Below, in pieces: positions 50,691-63,067 of a DNA stretch of 64,000 bases. The position numbers and the translations under genes are program-made. Positions within the stretch are counted from its first letter, which is position 1, and each line of letters starts with the position of its first letter. Source of the DNA: Elysia crispata (lineage: Eukaryota > Mollusca > Gastropoda > Plakobranchidae); the NCBI GenBank assembly GCA_033675545.1, contig JAWDGP010000284.1, forward strand, positions 154,001 to 218,000, written 5' to 3'. The notes under the pieces are model-generated. The model was not told the origin of the DNA. It ran no database searches and was given only the letters and a program-made list of their open reading frames with translations.

Positions 50691-53491
50691 GAAACAGACA
50701 GTCATACAGAATGAGAATACGAGGGTTCATGAAGTAAGATAAAATATTACTATATGCGCTTTCATAGCTTATCTTAGTTTTGAACTCGCAATTTTCGTGG
50801 AACCACTATCACCGGTCATATGATTGCTATAACTTGTATAAAATGAACCCTCAAATTTTTTTTTACCATGGAGGTGATCATTTTCTTATGAAAAAAAAAA
50901 ATAAAAAATTATATCTTTTAAATGACCACAACTAGTTCATAATACAAAATAAAATAAAAAAATAAATAAAATAAATCCCCGAGTTTCTTTTTACTTTGAA
51001 AAGCGACAGTTAAGTTAAGGTAGTTAAGTCTAAGGTACTATAAAAGGGAAAGATAAAGGAAAAAATGAAAAAAATGAAAAGAAAATGAAAAACATTGGCT
51101 AATGTGTAGAAATATTGTGTTTCAAGAGGAAGAGAAATTGAAAACGATTGAGTTTCATATGAATAAATTTCATTGTATTAAACAATGTCATAAAACTCAG
51201 TTATTTAGAGGGGTCCGGTTGCGGCAATTATTCTCTTTGATATATTGAAGGTGACATTGATTATCAATTGAAGAATTTTCCTCTCACTTGAAATCAACCA
51301 AGTAAAATATTTGTTCACAGCGGCTGAAAATTTTCGGAAAATTTCCATTATTTTATGATAATATCGCTATTTAACATCGACAATTTTACATTTTCATGGT
51401 TTTGCATTTTAAAGAAAGGCATATAGTGCCCAGATGCCACTCAGAGCACTCAAATACCTCAAGATGGCTTTAAAGTGATGCCATATCCATTTACGCGTTT
51501 TTCAACATATAATTAAAAATTCAAATACCCAACGTTGGAAAAACAAATATCGCATGAGGATTACACAGAAGCTATGATTTTAAACAAATTTGATTCGATA
51601 TTATTAAGTTTACTATTTAATGCCGTTATCCAAACCTACAGGAAATTTACCTGAAAATGTCTAATCTTAGCAGCGTTTTCGAAACCTCTGATTTTACTGT
51701 AAGTGAAGACTGAATGTAGTGTATGTTTTTTGTTTTTGTTTTTGTTTTTGTTTTTTTTTTGCTAAATTATGTGCATCTGGTTATCAGCGTTCCATGCCTG
51801 TATACCAACACTAGCATTTGTGTAAAAAAAAAAAAAAATAACTTCGATTTTAGGCTGATACAGATTTTTTTTCCTCTTTACTTGCTAAGCGTATATCTCC
51901 TACGTTTTCTTATCAAAGCCTCAAAGTTTTACTTGGATACAGGCTAATTCTATATTTTTTTGGCAAAAATTATTGTCGCATATTTATGAGTTTAAAAAGT
52001 ACTTTGATCTTAAGGTTATAACTCGTTATGAAGTGACAAGGCTGCGCAACGCATAAAAACACAACCTGACAACTTTGCGGATAAACCTGTGAATCTTTCC
52101 ATGAACCCATTCACTGCAGTGTGAGCGACATGCTTTCTTCTGAATTATAAGTCTCCGATGTTTCCCGCAGAATCATGTAAGGTCTGACACACCCTTCTCC
52201 TTTCGCCTATTCTTTATGCGTTCAACCAGGTACAACACTATTTGGATTATGGTAGGGGGAAAAATACTTAAAGCCACTTTCGCTATACTTGCAAACAATC
52301 TAAGCAAAAGATGCTCAATTTGTGAACCATCAAAGAGTGGTACAATAGCGCGGATTTTTCCCCGATTGCTTACCCCAAATTACATACATTATTCACTATC
52401 AGCACTCAGAACAACCGAATACAAACACTTGACACTGTCTTCTCAGGTCCTGCATGCGAATTTTTTTTTAACTGCTGTTTTACTATTGCACCCTTTAAGC
52501 AAAAGCGAAAGTAAACCTTGAAATCAGATTTCACAGCCCACCACTGATTCTAGTCCTATTCTAATCCTCAATCATTTTCTTTCATTCTTACTTCCACTAC
52601 ACAATAAAGAATCTTAAGAAGAACTTTCAAAATTATCCATTGAACAAGGCTATTGTAAATAAGAATAACTTATGTGTTTTTTGGTTCTGATCTAGATCTA
52701 GATCTAAATCCCAAATAGTCATATAGCCTTACCCAGATCTATTTGATATAGATCTATCTAACTAAGATCTAAAACCTAGGTCTGGTTCTAGAATCCGTTA
52801 TACGTCGGTTGGTGGGATAGTCACTTTGGGTTAACCAGAATATGTCGATAAAACCAAGGTCTAGATCTAGATTATGAAAGATCTGTTCAAAGGTAGAGAA
52901 TGTCTTATTTTTGCTTAAACCAACGCAGTCTAATGATAGCAATACCTTGCAAAAAAATTTTTCAACAGTATCCTTTGATGTATAACAGTTCAAGAAAATT
53001 TAATTGGTACACTTTTATGGTCAGATGCGAACAGGTTTATTCTGGATATAGGCAGATCTAAAAGAGATTTAGTCATGCATGGCCGGTCTAGTATAATCAA
53101 TTTTAAATCTAAACCATTAGGATTAAAAAAAAGTCTTGGAACTAGAGAGCAAAAGCGAGAGAGAGAGAGAGAGAACTGTACATTGAAATCTACTTAAAAA
53201 TACTAATGGTTAGTTTTTTTTCTTGAACTAGACATTGTTATCACAAGATGCTAATCCTTTTGAACACACTCTGCACAGTCCTTTCTCTCTATAATCATTT
53301 TTTTTTTTTTGCATTTTAGCTTTTATGTTGTTTTTTTTTTGTTTTTGTCTTTAATATGTTAGGGTTAAAACTCTAGGTCCTTAGATTTTCATCTTAATGT
53401 CAAAATGTTTTCTATATCAGGATGTCCTCTGCTCATTTTCTCTTTCTTTGTTTAAATCCCAAAAGGTTCAATATTATATGATTAAAAGAGA
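50691..53491. other. Region upstream of SNUPN
   Basis: No coding gene recognised. A 101-codon plus-strand ORF at 52216-52521 resembles nothing known. An AGATCT/TAGATC-rich patch at 52685-53070 is described in the findings. A small (GA)n run lies at 53157-53174. The SNUPN promoter and any 5' non-coding exon should be here; none could be fixed. Confidence 0.45.
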
Positions 53492-56400
53492 ATGGAGGAA
53501 CTTACTGCAGCTTTAGCCTCCAGCTTTGAAGTCAGCAATGATCCAAACAAGACCTCTGCTCCTCACCCAAGATATTCACAATATAAGCAAAAAGGTCCCA
53601 AAAGTGATCAGGAAACTCGTCGCAAACAGCTTCTAGAGAAGCAGAAAAAGTAATGCTATAGAAAAATGTATCTTGATTGTTTTGTAATTTTAAAATTGCT
53701 ACTTCTACATTTATATTTTTGCATTCTCTTCCAGAGCTTTTATGTATAAATAGGAAGCTCATTTAGTATCCAGGAAAGCTTTGAACTCTAATACCAAACA
53801 TTATCCTTGAAGTTGTAATACTTCACTTTCTGTGGTTTGCCCAATACAAAAAAGTATTCTTGAGAGAAAGAAAATTGGGAAGCACCAGAATGTCTTTTCC
53901 CTGAGCTTCTTTTTTATTGCAATTTTTCAGCCGCAGATATGATTTCATGAACCTAGTGCGGAATTTGACAGACAATAATTGGTCAAACTCAGATGAAAAA
54001 GGTGCAGATGAAGATGTCACTCAGAATGAAGAAATGGAGATTGAGACACAACTGCAAAAGCCAGGTCGTTTCTATAAAGATCAGGTAATGCAGAATATTT
54101 TTCAAGTGGAAAATGTTAAAAATGAGATGTATTATGACATTATACCCCACTGATAATAGTTATGAGAACTGCTTGCTGACTCATATTTATATGTGAGATT
54201 GTCTGCACAATTTGTGGTAGTACGATATAAAACTTTAACTTTGATTTGAAATTTAGATAAATCTTGTACCTTTTCAAAACACGCAATTATTCTGCTTTCT
54301 CTTTCTTGTCTTTTTTGTCTTCTTCCTCTCTTTTTTAGCCCTCTATTTATACAAATATGCCCAATTTTTATTTTTACCACTGAAGTTGATGTTGTCAGAA
54401 TGGCTTGTTGAGGTTCCCAGTGATTTCAGTTCAGAATGGATCACTGTGTTGTGCCCAGTAGCAAGAAGGTGTCTTATTGTTGCCTCCAGGGTAAGCAGTT
54501 TATTTGACCATAGCTTAAAATTTTAAGAAATGTGTGAAAAAGGAAGCTGTTAGAAAGAGAATCTACTTTTCATATTCCTGCTGCTCATGATAATGATTTC
54601 TTTCATTCATAATCTCATCTGAGGAGACTGGTAGTATATTGATTAACAGTATAGTATGTTTTCATGGTTCTCACTTTTCTTTTTCACATATGCTATTACC
54701 AATTCTTGAAGCTTTCTTTTGAAATGATATGAATTCTATGATCAAATTTCCCATGTCATTTAAATCTGAACTTCTTTGATTATAGATTTCTCACAAATCA
54801 GACATGCTAAGTCTTCCCATAATGTACCAAGTCAGAGCAGTATGGGTGGATAAAAATGAAGTGAAAAAAAAAGCTATTTCTTTACCTTCATTGTCATGTT
54901 TTCATTTCTCTGATTTACAATAAGAATAAATAGCAACAACAAAATATTTGCTCCTTAAAAATCTCAAATACATGAAACAAAGAAACAATTAATACCACAA
55001 ACCCATGCTGTCTTTTTATCCAATACGCTTTTCATATTTGGTTTTAGATGTCCTCAAAGGAAAGAAAAAAACTTAATATATCTGTTGATATTCCGTTCTT
55101 GTGGGACCAATTTCTTTTTAGTCATATCAAGGTGGAAGAAAAGATAACTTGTTTCATATTTTTGTAAATCAGTACCACTCCTACTCATTACAAAAGACCC
55201 TTTCAGTAACAGAAAACGGTTAATGATCATGTCATATCTGTATGGTTTGTTCAAACCATTTTTTCAAAAATATCTTTTAACAGGGAACAACTCGAGCATT
55301 TACAAAAAGCGGTTACTGCATAAACTCATTCCCTTCCCATTTACCAGGTGGAAACAGAAAAGGCCATTGTAGAGGTATCTTATTCTTCTTTACTAAAGTT
55401 ATCGCAATAATTATTCATTTGAATACAGTAACTACGTTTTAGAAAAAAAACATGAAGCATGGAATCAATGAAGAACTCAATGCATGGGTGCCATTTTTTT
55501 TTAAATTTCACCCTTTCTGCAGAAGATTGTTCTTTGAATCTGCCCTGCAAGAGGTATTTAAAACAATTCTTAGATATGTATCAGTCAGTCAAGACTAGAT
55601 CTAGTTGCTTTTGATAAAGAATGTTTTCATAAATCAGTGGTGTGAACTTAAGAACAGATTTAAAGTTTATTTTCTTGTTTTTAATCAGTTAGATTTAGTC
55701 ATATAATTTTTCAGTGTGGAAAATTGGAAGAGTTCTTTCTTTCATTTTTCTTTTTCAAGTAATCAAATTAAATGTTATTATGATTTTGTGTTTTTATGGG
55801 AAGAGGTTTGTGTGTTTGTGTTTGGAGGGGAGAGATAGATAATTTTTCTGATGGAACTTTAACCATATTTAAAAAATATTTTTACGATAATAATAAAGCT
55901 TATACTATAACATTAGTCCCTCTGTAACATTTGTTGATTTTTTATGTCCTTGCTCCCTAACAATGGCTATGAATGTTTGAAAAAAGAGTAAATAAGCCTG
56001 GTATTCAAATTATTGTGACTTTAGTGAAACCATTCATTAAAATGTGATGTAAAAATTATGTTTAAATGATTCCCTAATTTGTAGTTTTTGGTCATGTTTT
56101 GAATAAAGTAAAAGATGTCAGTCTCTTGATTTAAGCCAAACAGATAAAATTTGATTGATATAGCCCATCAACAATAAGGTGGTCTCAAGTCTTTTTTTGT
56201 ATATAGGGCTGCTTTAACGATTGCACCCAGATTTAATTTACTTTTTTGCTTGAGATCTGTGCCTCATAAAAATTCATTTAAAGAATGTCGTCATGACACC
56301 ATGAGAAGAATTCCAATGTTTCAAGGTTCTTTATATTTCAAAACTGTACTAAGAGTAGCTCTGGAGGAGACAATTCTCTTACATGTATTGAAAACATTTT

Positions 56401-59400
56401 TTTTCCTTTTTTGATTTTATTTATGTTCTGTGGCTCTAAATTTAGTCTGTATTTGTTGTAAATTTTTTTGTTGTTTTCCGTTGATGTAGTTGTATGACTC
56501 TTGAAAGGATAGGTTGGGTTTTAACTTATTAATATATATATATATATATAATTATTATAGCAGCTCTAGAATAGAGTTAGAGTTTTTATAACCCGCCATG
56601 GCTGCTTTAAACTGAATCAAAATAAAAAAAAAATAACCCTGCAAAGGATGGTTGAAATTTTGTTTTCTAAAAGTCTGAATTAAAGGAAAAACTGCCTTTC
56701 TTTTGTCTCCACAGACTCAACAATTTTAGATTGTTTATACAGTGAAGCAGCGAAAACCTTTTATATTTTAGACTTAATGTGTTGGAATGGCCATGCTGTG
56801 TATGATTCTGAGGTATTTCATTTATTTTATTTATCAGCAATGTAAGCAGTGTTGATTTAAGTTAATGTGCTGACTGAGGCACTGTTAAGGAAAAGCAGAT
56901 AGAGTAATTTCTTTTATCCATGGGCAAAATGTGAGTTATTCACTTTATTCTGAATATAATACCCTAAATTTATGATATTTGCATTATCATATTTTTTGTA
57001 GGGTCTCATTTGGTTTCCTGCTATGCATGTAAATCAGCTGGTGGCAATCAGCTTTACCATTATTCATCCGAAATCATGAAATCTAATTGCATTTGAAACA
57101 CATTGATAAATTGTGTCAATTTTAGGGTAGAAAAAAAGATGGGAGTCTACATTACAATGATGCATTAACAATTTTATTACATTGCTCAAAATTTCATTCA
57201 TTGTGTCTTGAGCCTTTTTATCCTATACATGAATACGAAATACACCATTTCCTCTTGAGTAAAAGAACTTCATTTCAAACTAAACCTCATTTGTGTGTTA
57301 TTGTCCTCATGCAGGCTGTCCGTATGTACTTAAAATTATGATATCAAATATGTTCCTTAAATTTAGGTAAGAAATTAGATTTAAATTAACGTTGTTGTGG
57401 TTCATAGTTCAAAAGAATAGAAAAGATCTACTGTGATCACAAATATATATTGGGAACAGACAGTAGCATTGTGGCTTGATGGGGAAATCAGCTCATTTAA
57501 GAAAATAAAGTGTGGTGTCAGACAAGGATGTTTGCTTTCCCTAGATCTTTTTCTCTCTACAATGAAATTATTAAGGGAAACTTAAAAGGATACTCATGAA
57601 TTAAAGTAAGAGGGCACAACTTAACACTTGAGATACACTGGTGACATTGTATTAATTGCAGAAAAGGAAGAAGACTTGCAGCAGTTAATAGACATTGTTG
57701 AGCAAGAAAGCAGAAAGGACGGTTGGAACTGAACAACAAAAAGACAGAAGGAACAGTCGTCAGTTGAAGCAAACAGTGTCCATAGATCAATATCTTTATC
57801 AAGGGGAATGAACTCAAGCAAAGGGATCAATTCAAATACATGTACTTTAATATCAAGCGATAGACGCAAAAACACCAAAATTGGATCAAGAACAGAGCAG
57901 GCAAAATTGAACTTCCAGAGAATAAAATAGGTACTAACAAATAAATACATCTCCAACCAAACAAGGAGAAGAGCACTGGAGTGCTATATTGAACCCAAAC
58001 TGATGTATGGATGCAAGGCCTTGACAATTTTGAAACAGCTTAAAAAGAAACTGGAGGCAACAGAAATGTGGTTGCGGCGCATAATATTACAAATCTCATG
58101 GACTGCGAAGAAATCAAACAAAACGTGTTATTAGAAGCTGACACTACAAGATCACTCATGATTGAATCATGTGTTCATCAGGCAATCTTTTTGTTAGGCC
58201 ATATGAGGAAACAGAAAAATTGGAACATCTTGTGACAAGTGAAATGATTGAAGGAAAATGCAGCATGGGAAAACGGAGATAAAAGATCTTAGATGGATTA
58301 ACAAGGTGGCTAAATGTATGAAGAGGGACAGATGCATTAAAAGCAATAAGGGATAGAGATGTGTGGAAGGCCATGATCTCCTAGGCTAAGGAACAGGGCA
58401 CCTGATAAGTTGAACCTTGAAACTATGCTTAAAATTAATGAATAATTTTTGCTCAGCAATGCGCATAATGTGTTTGAAGTGAGGGGATTATATATCAACT
58501 CGCAGTTCATTCTCAAAAGTGATGTTAAATGCATGAATTTTCTTTTGTTTTCTCATGTTCAGACAGAGTTCAGGTTTTACTGGCTACATGAAAAGCTCCA
58601 AGAATTCTCAGAATTGGGTCAGATTTCCAAAATAAATCCCGTAAGCTCAAATGATCTCTAATGGGTAATTTTAAGTTTGAAAGATTGTACTAAATATTAT
58701 TCGTTCCGCATAAAATACTGATAACTTTGAATGGGTGTAATTAATTTCATCAATTTATCATTTAATTAACACATTAATATTTTGAACCAAAAAATGCCTT
58801 GTGTAAAGTGTGGTGTGGTGATATTTTGTCTCAAATAATAAAAAAAAAAGTTCATGTTACATTATATCATGCTTTGTGAAATTTTATTTTCTTTATGACT
58901 TAAAGTTTTTAATCTTATTAGATCCATTTTATAAATTGGCATTTTTAAACGTATTTAATAAAATGACCTCTAGTCAATGAAAAATAAATGCCAATATCTT
59001 ACACTCACCTCTTCTAATGAATCTAATATATTACCCTTAAATCAACTAATTATATGATCTGTATTATCATCAGTACCTCTTTGTTGGTCTGCCAAGCTTT
59101 AGGTGTACACAGGAGGACATAGCCTCTGCTGTGGATGCTGCCACATTTGAGGTGATTGACAAAAATTTTATGTTTTATAAAATTTTGGATTATATGAATG
59201 AAAAGAGTAATTTTTTTTTCACAAAACATCTTTGCTCCTTTAAATAATTTAAAGCTGCAATGGTGTTTTCGCAGTATCTGTGTTATCCAGATCATATGCT
59301 CTAATTGTTTACTATGAAACTTCTAAAGTTTTAAATGGCTATCAAAAGTGAAAAACTACAATAATCTATTGTGGCAACAAATAATTAAGAGTAGGAGGGT

Positions 59401-60489
59401 TCTTTGTGGTTACTATCCAAAATTTAAACCCTCTTACATGGCATTACATTCTTAATTGTCAGTGTCATCCTCTCAATAAAAATATTCTGGTTTATTTATT
59501 GACTCCTGTGATGAGGGGTAAAAATAAAGAACCTTTTACTTTCAAGCATTTATGTCCCTACAAAGTTTAAATTTATATGAAATAAAGAAATGAAAACATG
59601 TTGATCAAGTTTCTTTCCTTATAATTTATCCAGATAGATGGAGTTCTTTTTTTCCACAAGAGGACACACTATAACTTTGGCAGCACCCCTCTTGTTGTAT
59701 GGCTAAAACCTTACATGTTGGAGGAGATATTGGGCATCAAAGTGTGTGACAGACAAAAGTCCCATATGCCAGAAGGTTATACTAACTATGCTAACCATAT
59801 GAAACAGGTGAACTTCAGCAATTTTAATCAGAATTTAGCTTTGTAAGATTTCCATGAATTAAAATATTGAAGTTGAAGAACTTCTGCACACACAAATTGT
59901 TTATCTATTCTTTTTGCTGTAATGTTCACAGCTTGAAAATAATTTGATTTCTGACTACCTTTATGTATCACCTCACGAAAAGGTTAAGGTGTAAACAATC
60001 ACCCAACCTAGACTTATATAGACAAAGATTACAAAATTCAAAATCACTTATAAATGTTTCCCCTAAAAATTGGCCTCGTAAGTACGGTAACATGGAATCA
60101 TTTTATATTTACCTTCCTTTTTAAACTGTCAATGTAAATGTAACTCTCATTTATACCTCATACTGTTTCTCTATCTGCAGGTGGAGGAAGACAGACTTAG
60201 GGCACAGAGAGAAAAAGAGCAGCGCCTACAAACTGGAATAAGTCATAGAGGCAAAGGGAGGGGTAGAGGCGGTGGCAGAAGAGGAAAATATCACAGAAGT
60301 AAAGCCATGGATACTTCGCAAAAGGAGGAAAATGAATTAGGAGATGATATGGATGCTTCAGAGTTGGGGATAAGTGACAGAAATGGTGATCAAAGTACCA
60401 CAACCACAGCAGAACATTCCTCCTCAATCCAAAACTTACTTGTTGATTCAAATGATATGAAAATTCTCAATAAAGCAGCAAAGTTCTAA
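53492..60489 (+). CDS. SNUPN: Snurportin-1, nine coding exons, 414 residues
   Basis: Import adaptor that binds the trimethylguanosine cap of spliceosomal snRNAs and links snRNPs to importin-beta. Exons: 53492-53649, 53931-54084, 54386-54490, 55284-55374, 56715-56812, 58563-58640, 59074-59151, 59634-59807, 60181-60489. All have AG/GT borders and matching phases. The N-terminus [17 protein letters not shown] and the basic [11 protein letters not shown] helix form the importin-beta-binding domain (about 1-65). The cap-binding domain begins at [18 protein letters not shown] (105 on) and includes [34 protein letters not shown] and [17 protein letters not shown] follows, whose Trp277 corresponds to the human cap-stacking Trp276. 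Human snurportin-1 has 360 residues; the extra length is a C-terminal tail with [16 protein letters not shown] (337-351), then an acidic Ser/Thr-rich end. Intron 5 carries a LINE relic. Confidence 0.97.
56813..58562 (+). other. SNUPN intron 5
   Basis: A 1.75-kb intron, the largest in the gene, more than half of it occupied by the LINE relic at 57433-58405 in the same orientation as the gene. Exon phases on both sides are 0. Confidence 0.9.
57433..58405 (+). mobile_element. LINE relic (reverse transcriptase C-terminal part) in SNUPN intron 5
   Basis: Plus-strand translation gives [20 protein letters not shown] and [16 protein letters not shown]. After a shift come [20 protein letters not shown] (the YADD box is lost), [40 protein letters not shown] and [10 protein letters not shown]. 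The sequence ends at a TGA (58403-58405) at the position of the stop in the intact copy at 10 kb. At least six in-frame stops or frameshifts are present. It is closest to the 22.8-23.5 kb relic and is 5'-truncated at almost the same reverse transcriptase position as the 10-kb copy. Confidence 0.9.
59983..60092. repeat. Dispersed repeat, copy 2, in SNUPN intron 8
   Basis: Same element as 43862-43972: TTAAGGTGTAAACAATCAC, TTATATAGACAAAGAT, ATTCAAAATCAC, TTGGCCTCGTAAGTACGGTAACAT. It lies in the intron just before the last exon. Confidence 0.7.
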
Positions 60490-61640
60490 CTATTACAGCA
60501 TTTTTGTACTAAGCATAACAACTAAAACCACATGTTTTGTATTATCTAATGGTTGAGTTTAGAAGGAAGGTTGTCATAGTTCTTGTATTCTTTTGTTTAA
60601 AAATTAATCAGTTTTAGATTGCATGTACATTCGCTTTTTAAATTTAAAGGCTATACTGTGAAATGTAAAATTTAGAATTATAGACATAGGGAAAATATTA
60701 AGAACAGATGAAACCAAATGGAATCAAGCTAACAGGCTCAGCACATGACCCAAAAAAAAATTTCTTACCACAGAAATGTATGTTATGCAGTTTCTACCCA
60801 TGTGATTGGTCACTTTTAAATTTTAAACATGTTTCACTTGGTCAGATGTCACTAATTAATTCGTTGAGTGAATATAATGTCTCTTCAAAGAAGGTACTTG
60901 CCATGAAGCTATTTATATAAGTAGCTTGGATTTGGGTTCGTCTTGAAAAGATTCAATTGAGTCTTGTCAGAGTCAACGATGAATGAGTGTAACAATTCTT
61001 TAAGTGAAATTATGAACATGTATGCTATGTCTTAAATTAAAGGCCATTCAGTCTTTTGTAAGAGATGAATCTTGTATTAAACTTATGCTATGTTGCTTAC
61101 TATAATATCTCTAGATGTGTCAAATTACTCTTTCAGTCTAAAATATGTGCAATTTTACGGTAAAAGAAAAAGAAAACAAAAAGCAATTTCTCTAATATCC
61201 TGTTTCAATGAGATGTGAAAGACAAAAAATACTTTCTTTAATACTTTTGCTGAATTTTGTAGTTATTTGGTAGATATATATATATATACTAATATATAAG
61301 ATTTTCAACGTAACTCAAGGGCAGACTTTAGTCAGGCTAATTTTTATTTTAGCTCGAGCCCATTGAAGATAAAGTACAAAATGTCCCTGGACAAAGAATG
61401 CTCAAGTTGTTTTCATCATTCAAACCTTTTCACATCAAACCGCTTGCTTAATGTTATCATGTGTTATTTAAATTAACTTTCTAGCACCTTTTTTGCTTTC
61501 TCTTGAACATGAATTTGCAAATTCATTACGAATGATTACCTGTACAATTCTGTTTAAGGGGAGTAAAAGAGATGAATCTGGCAGAATGTGAAAGCATTCT
61601 AAAGTAGTGTATATATTTTACATTATGCAAAAATAAATTC
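60490..61640 (+). other. Probable SNUPN 3' UTR
   Basis: AT-rich, with no ORF of interest. Candidate poly(A) signals on the sense strand are ATTAAA at 61036 and 61076 and AATAAA at 61632. The true end is not determinable from sequence alone. Confidence 0.5.
61632..61637 (+). terminator. Candidate SNUPN poly(A) signal AATAAA
   Basis: Canonical hexamer about 1.1 kb after the SNUPN stop, in AAAAATAAATTC. It is the best of several candidates. Confidence 0.35.
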
Positions 61641-63020
61641 AGACTTGCACTCGATTCACTCAAGCTGCCTCATTTATCCAATACAATTTTTTTTTATTAT
61701 TGTGCAAACTTAAAAAGACAAAAATTCCATGAATCATTTTAATTTACAGCAATTCATTTTATTGCATAAATTAATAATATTCATTTGCAATTATTCTCTC
61801 TTTTTTAAAATCACCTAAGTTTGTGCATCATCACAGCAATTAAAGCTCCATTACACTGTAAAAAGTGTAAGAATATAAAAAGTGACAAAAGTAACATAAT
61901 CATACACCATGAAAAAAGCATTAGAAATTTATAGACAATAAGTAAATATGTCTTTTTAAAAGCCAATTTGCTAAAAAAAGAAGAGAGAAATATATATCTA
62001 CAATTTTTAAACAAATTTTTTTTCTAAGTTACAAGGACATTTCAACTTGAAATTGAACATACCTTTTTTTCTGGGGGGTTGAGGGGTTCTGAAGATAAAA
62101 CTTATATCAATATTAAATGGTTAATAAGTTTTATCAAAACATACATTAGAACATGGTAAAATATCAGCAGTTCACAAATATAAATGGTGTATTCGGGATA
62201 ACATTCAGAATGCAAAAGCAAATAATGCGCAAAAACAAATAACAGTATATGGACTTCAATATCACAGTTTCATTTGTTTTATAAATTGGTACAAAATGTA
62301 AACAAAAGATTATTTGTATACAGCAAAAATTTTACATCTCTAAAATTATTTGAAGGCAAAACCTTACACATAGCTAATAATAAAATAATTTCAAGCTGAA
62401 CCAAATGATAGAAATTAGATTGCAAAATAACTGTTACTTTGTTTTTACCAATTTTTTCCTCATAAGGAAGAAAACTATTAATATTGTGAAATGTATTGGT
62501 GTTGAAATTCATTAGTATGAATCTCCCACAATTAGCATAAAAAAGTAGACAAATCTGCCCAAAAAAATGTCAGAGGAATAGATTGAAAGATTATCAAGCA
62601 TGACCTATGCAGAATACAAGTTTCTAATAATGCATTAAAATCAAAAGGTATTAAATTTTAAATTGCCTTATTGTGTCTCTGAAAGACACTATCAGCAGTG
62701 GTTGCAGCAATGCAATTTGCTTTTGTTTCAGCAGTATGGGAAATATAGCATTTGCACAGTAGTCAATCACAGGTATTGTCAATTCTCTTATGAGTCAAAT
62801 AAACTGGTCAGCATGTTGTTCCTCATAGGGGCTAAGCAAAATGCTAAGTATAATTTTTTCAGTCATTTATCACATGGAAGCATAAAATTGCCAGGGTGAC
62901 ATCAATAAAATAACAATTGAATTGTAAATATTTGTCATATCAACATTTTTCGCTATGGCAATAATATTGGCCCTCTCAAAAATAACCTTTTTTACTTCAA
63001 CACAAAAAAACCTTTCAATT
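61641..63020. other. Spacer between convergent genes
   Basis: AT-rich, with only short ORFs. It may contain 3' UTR of either SNUPN or the dynein-like gene. No repeat or other gene was seen. Confidence 0.5.
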
Positions 63021-63026
63021 TTTATT
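63021..63026 (-). terminator. Candidate poly(A) signal for the dynein-like gene
   Basis: TTTATT on the plus strand (AATAAA on the minus strand), 42 bases beyond the stop codon of the dynein-like terminal exon. Confidence 0.4.
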
Positions 63027-63067
63027 AAAGAATTTTTCTTTCCACATTTTTCACTTTATCTGAAGTC

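Noticed and set aside
52216..52521. 101-codon plus-strand ORF upstream of SNUPN
   Set aside because: No recognisable motifs, no splice or start context support, and no link to the SNUPN frame.
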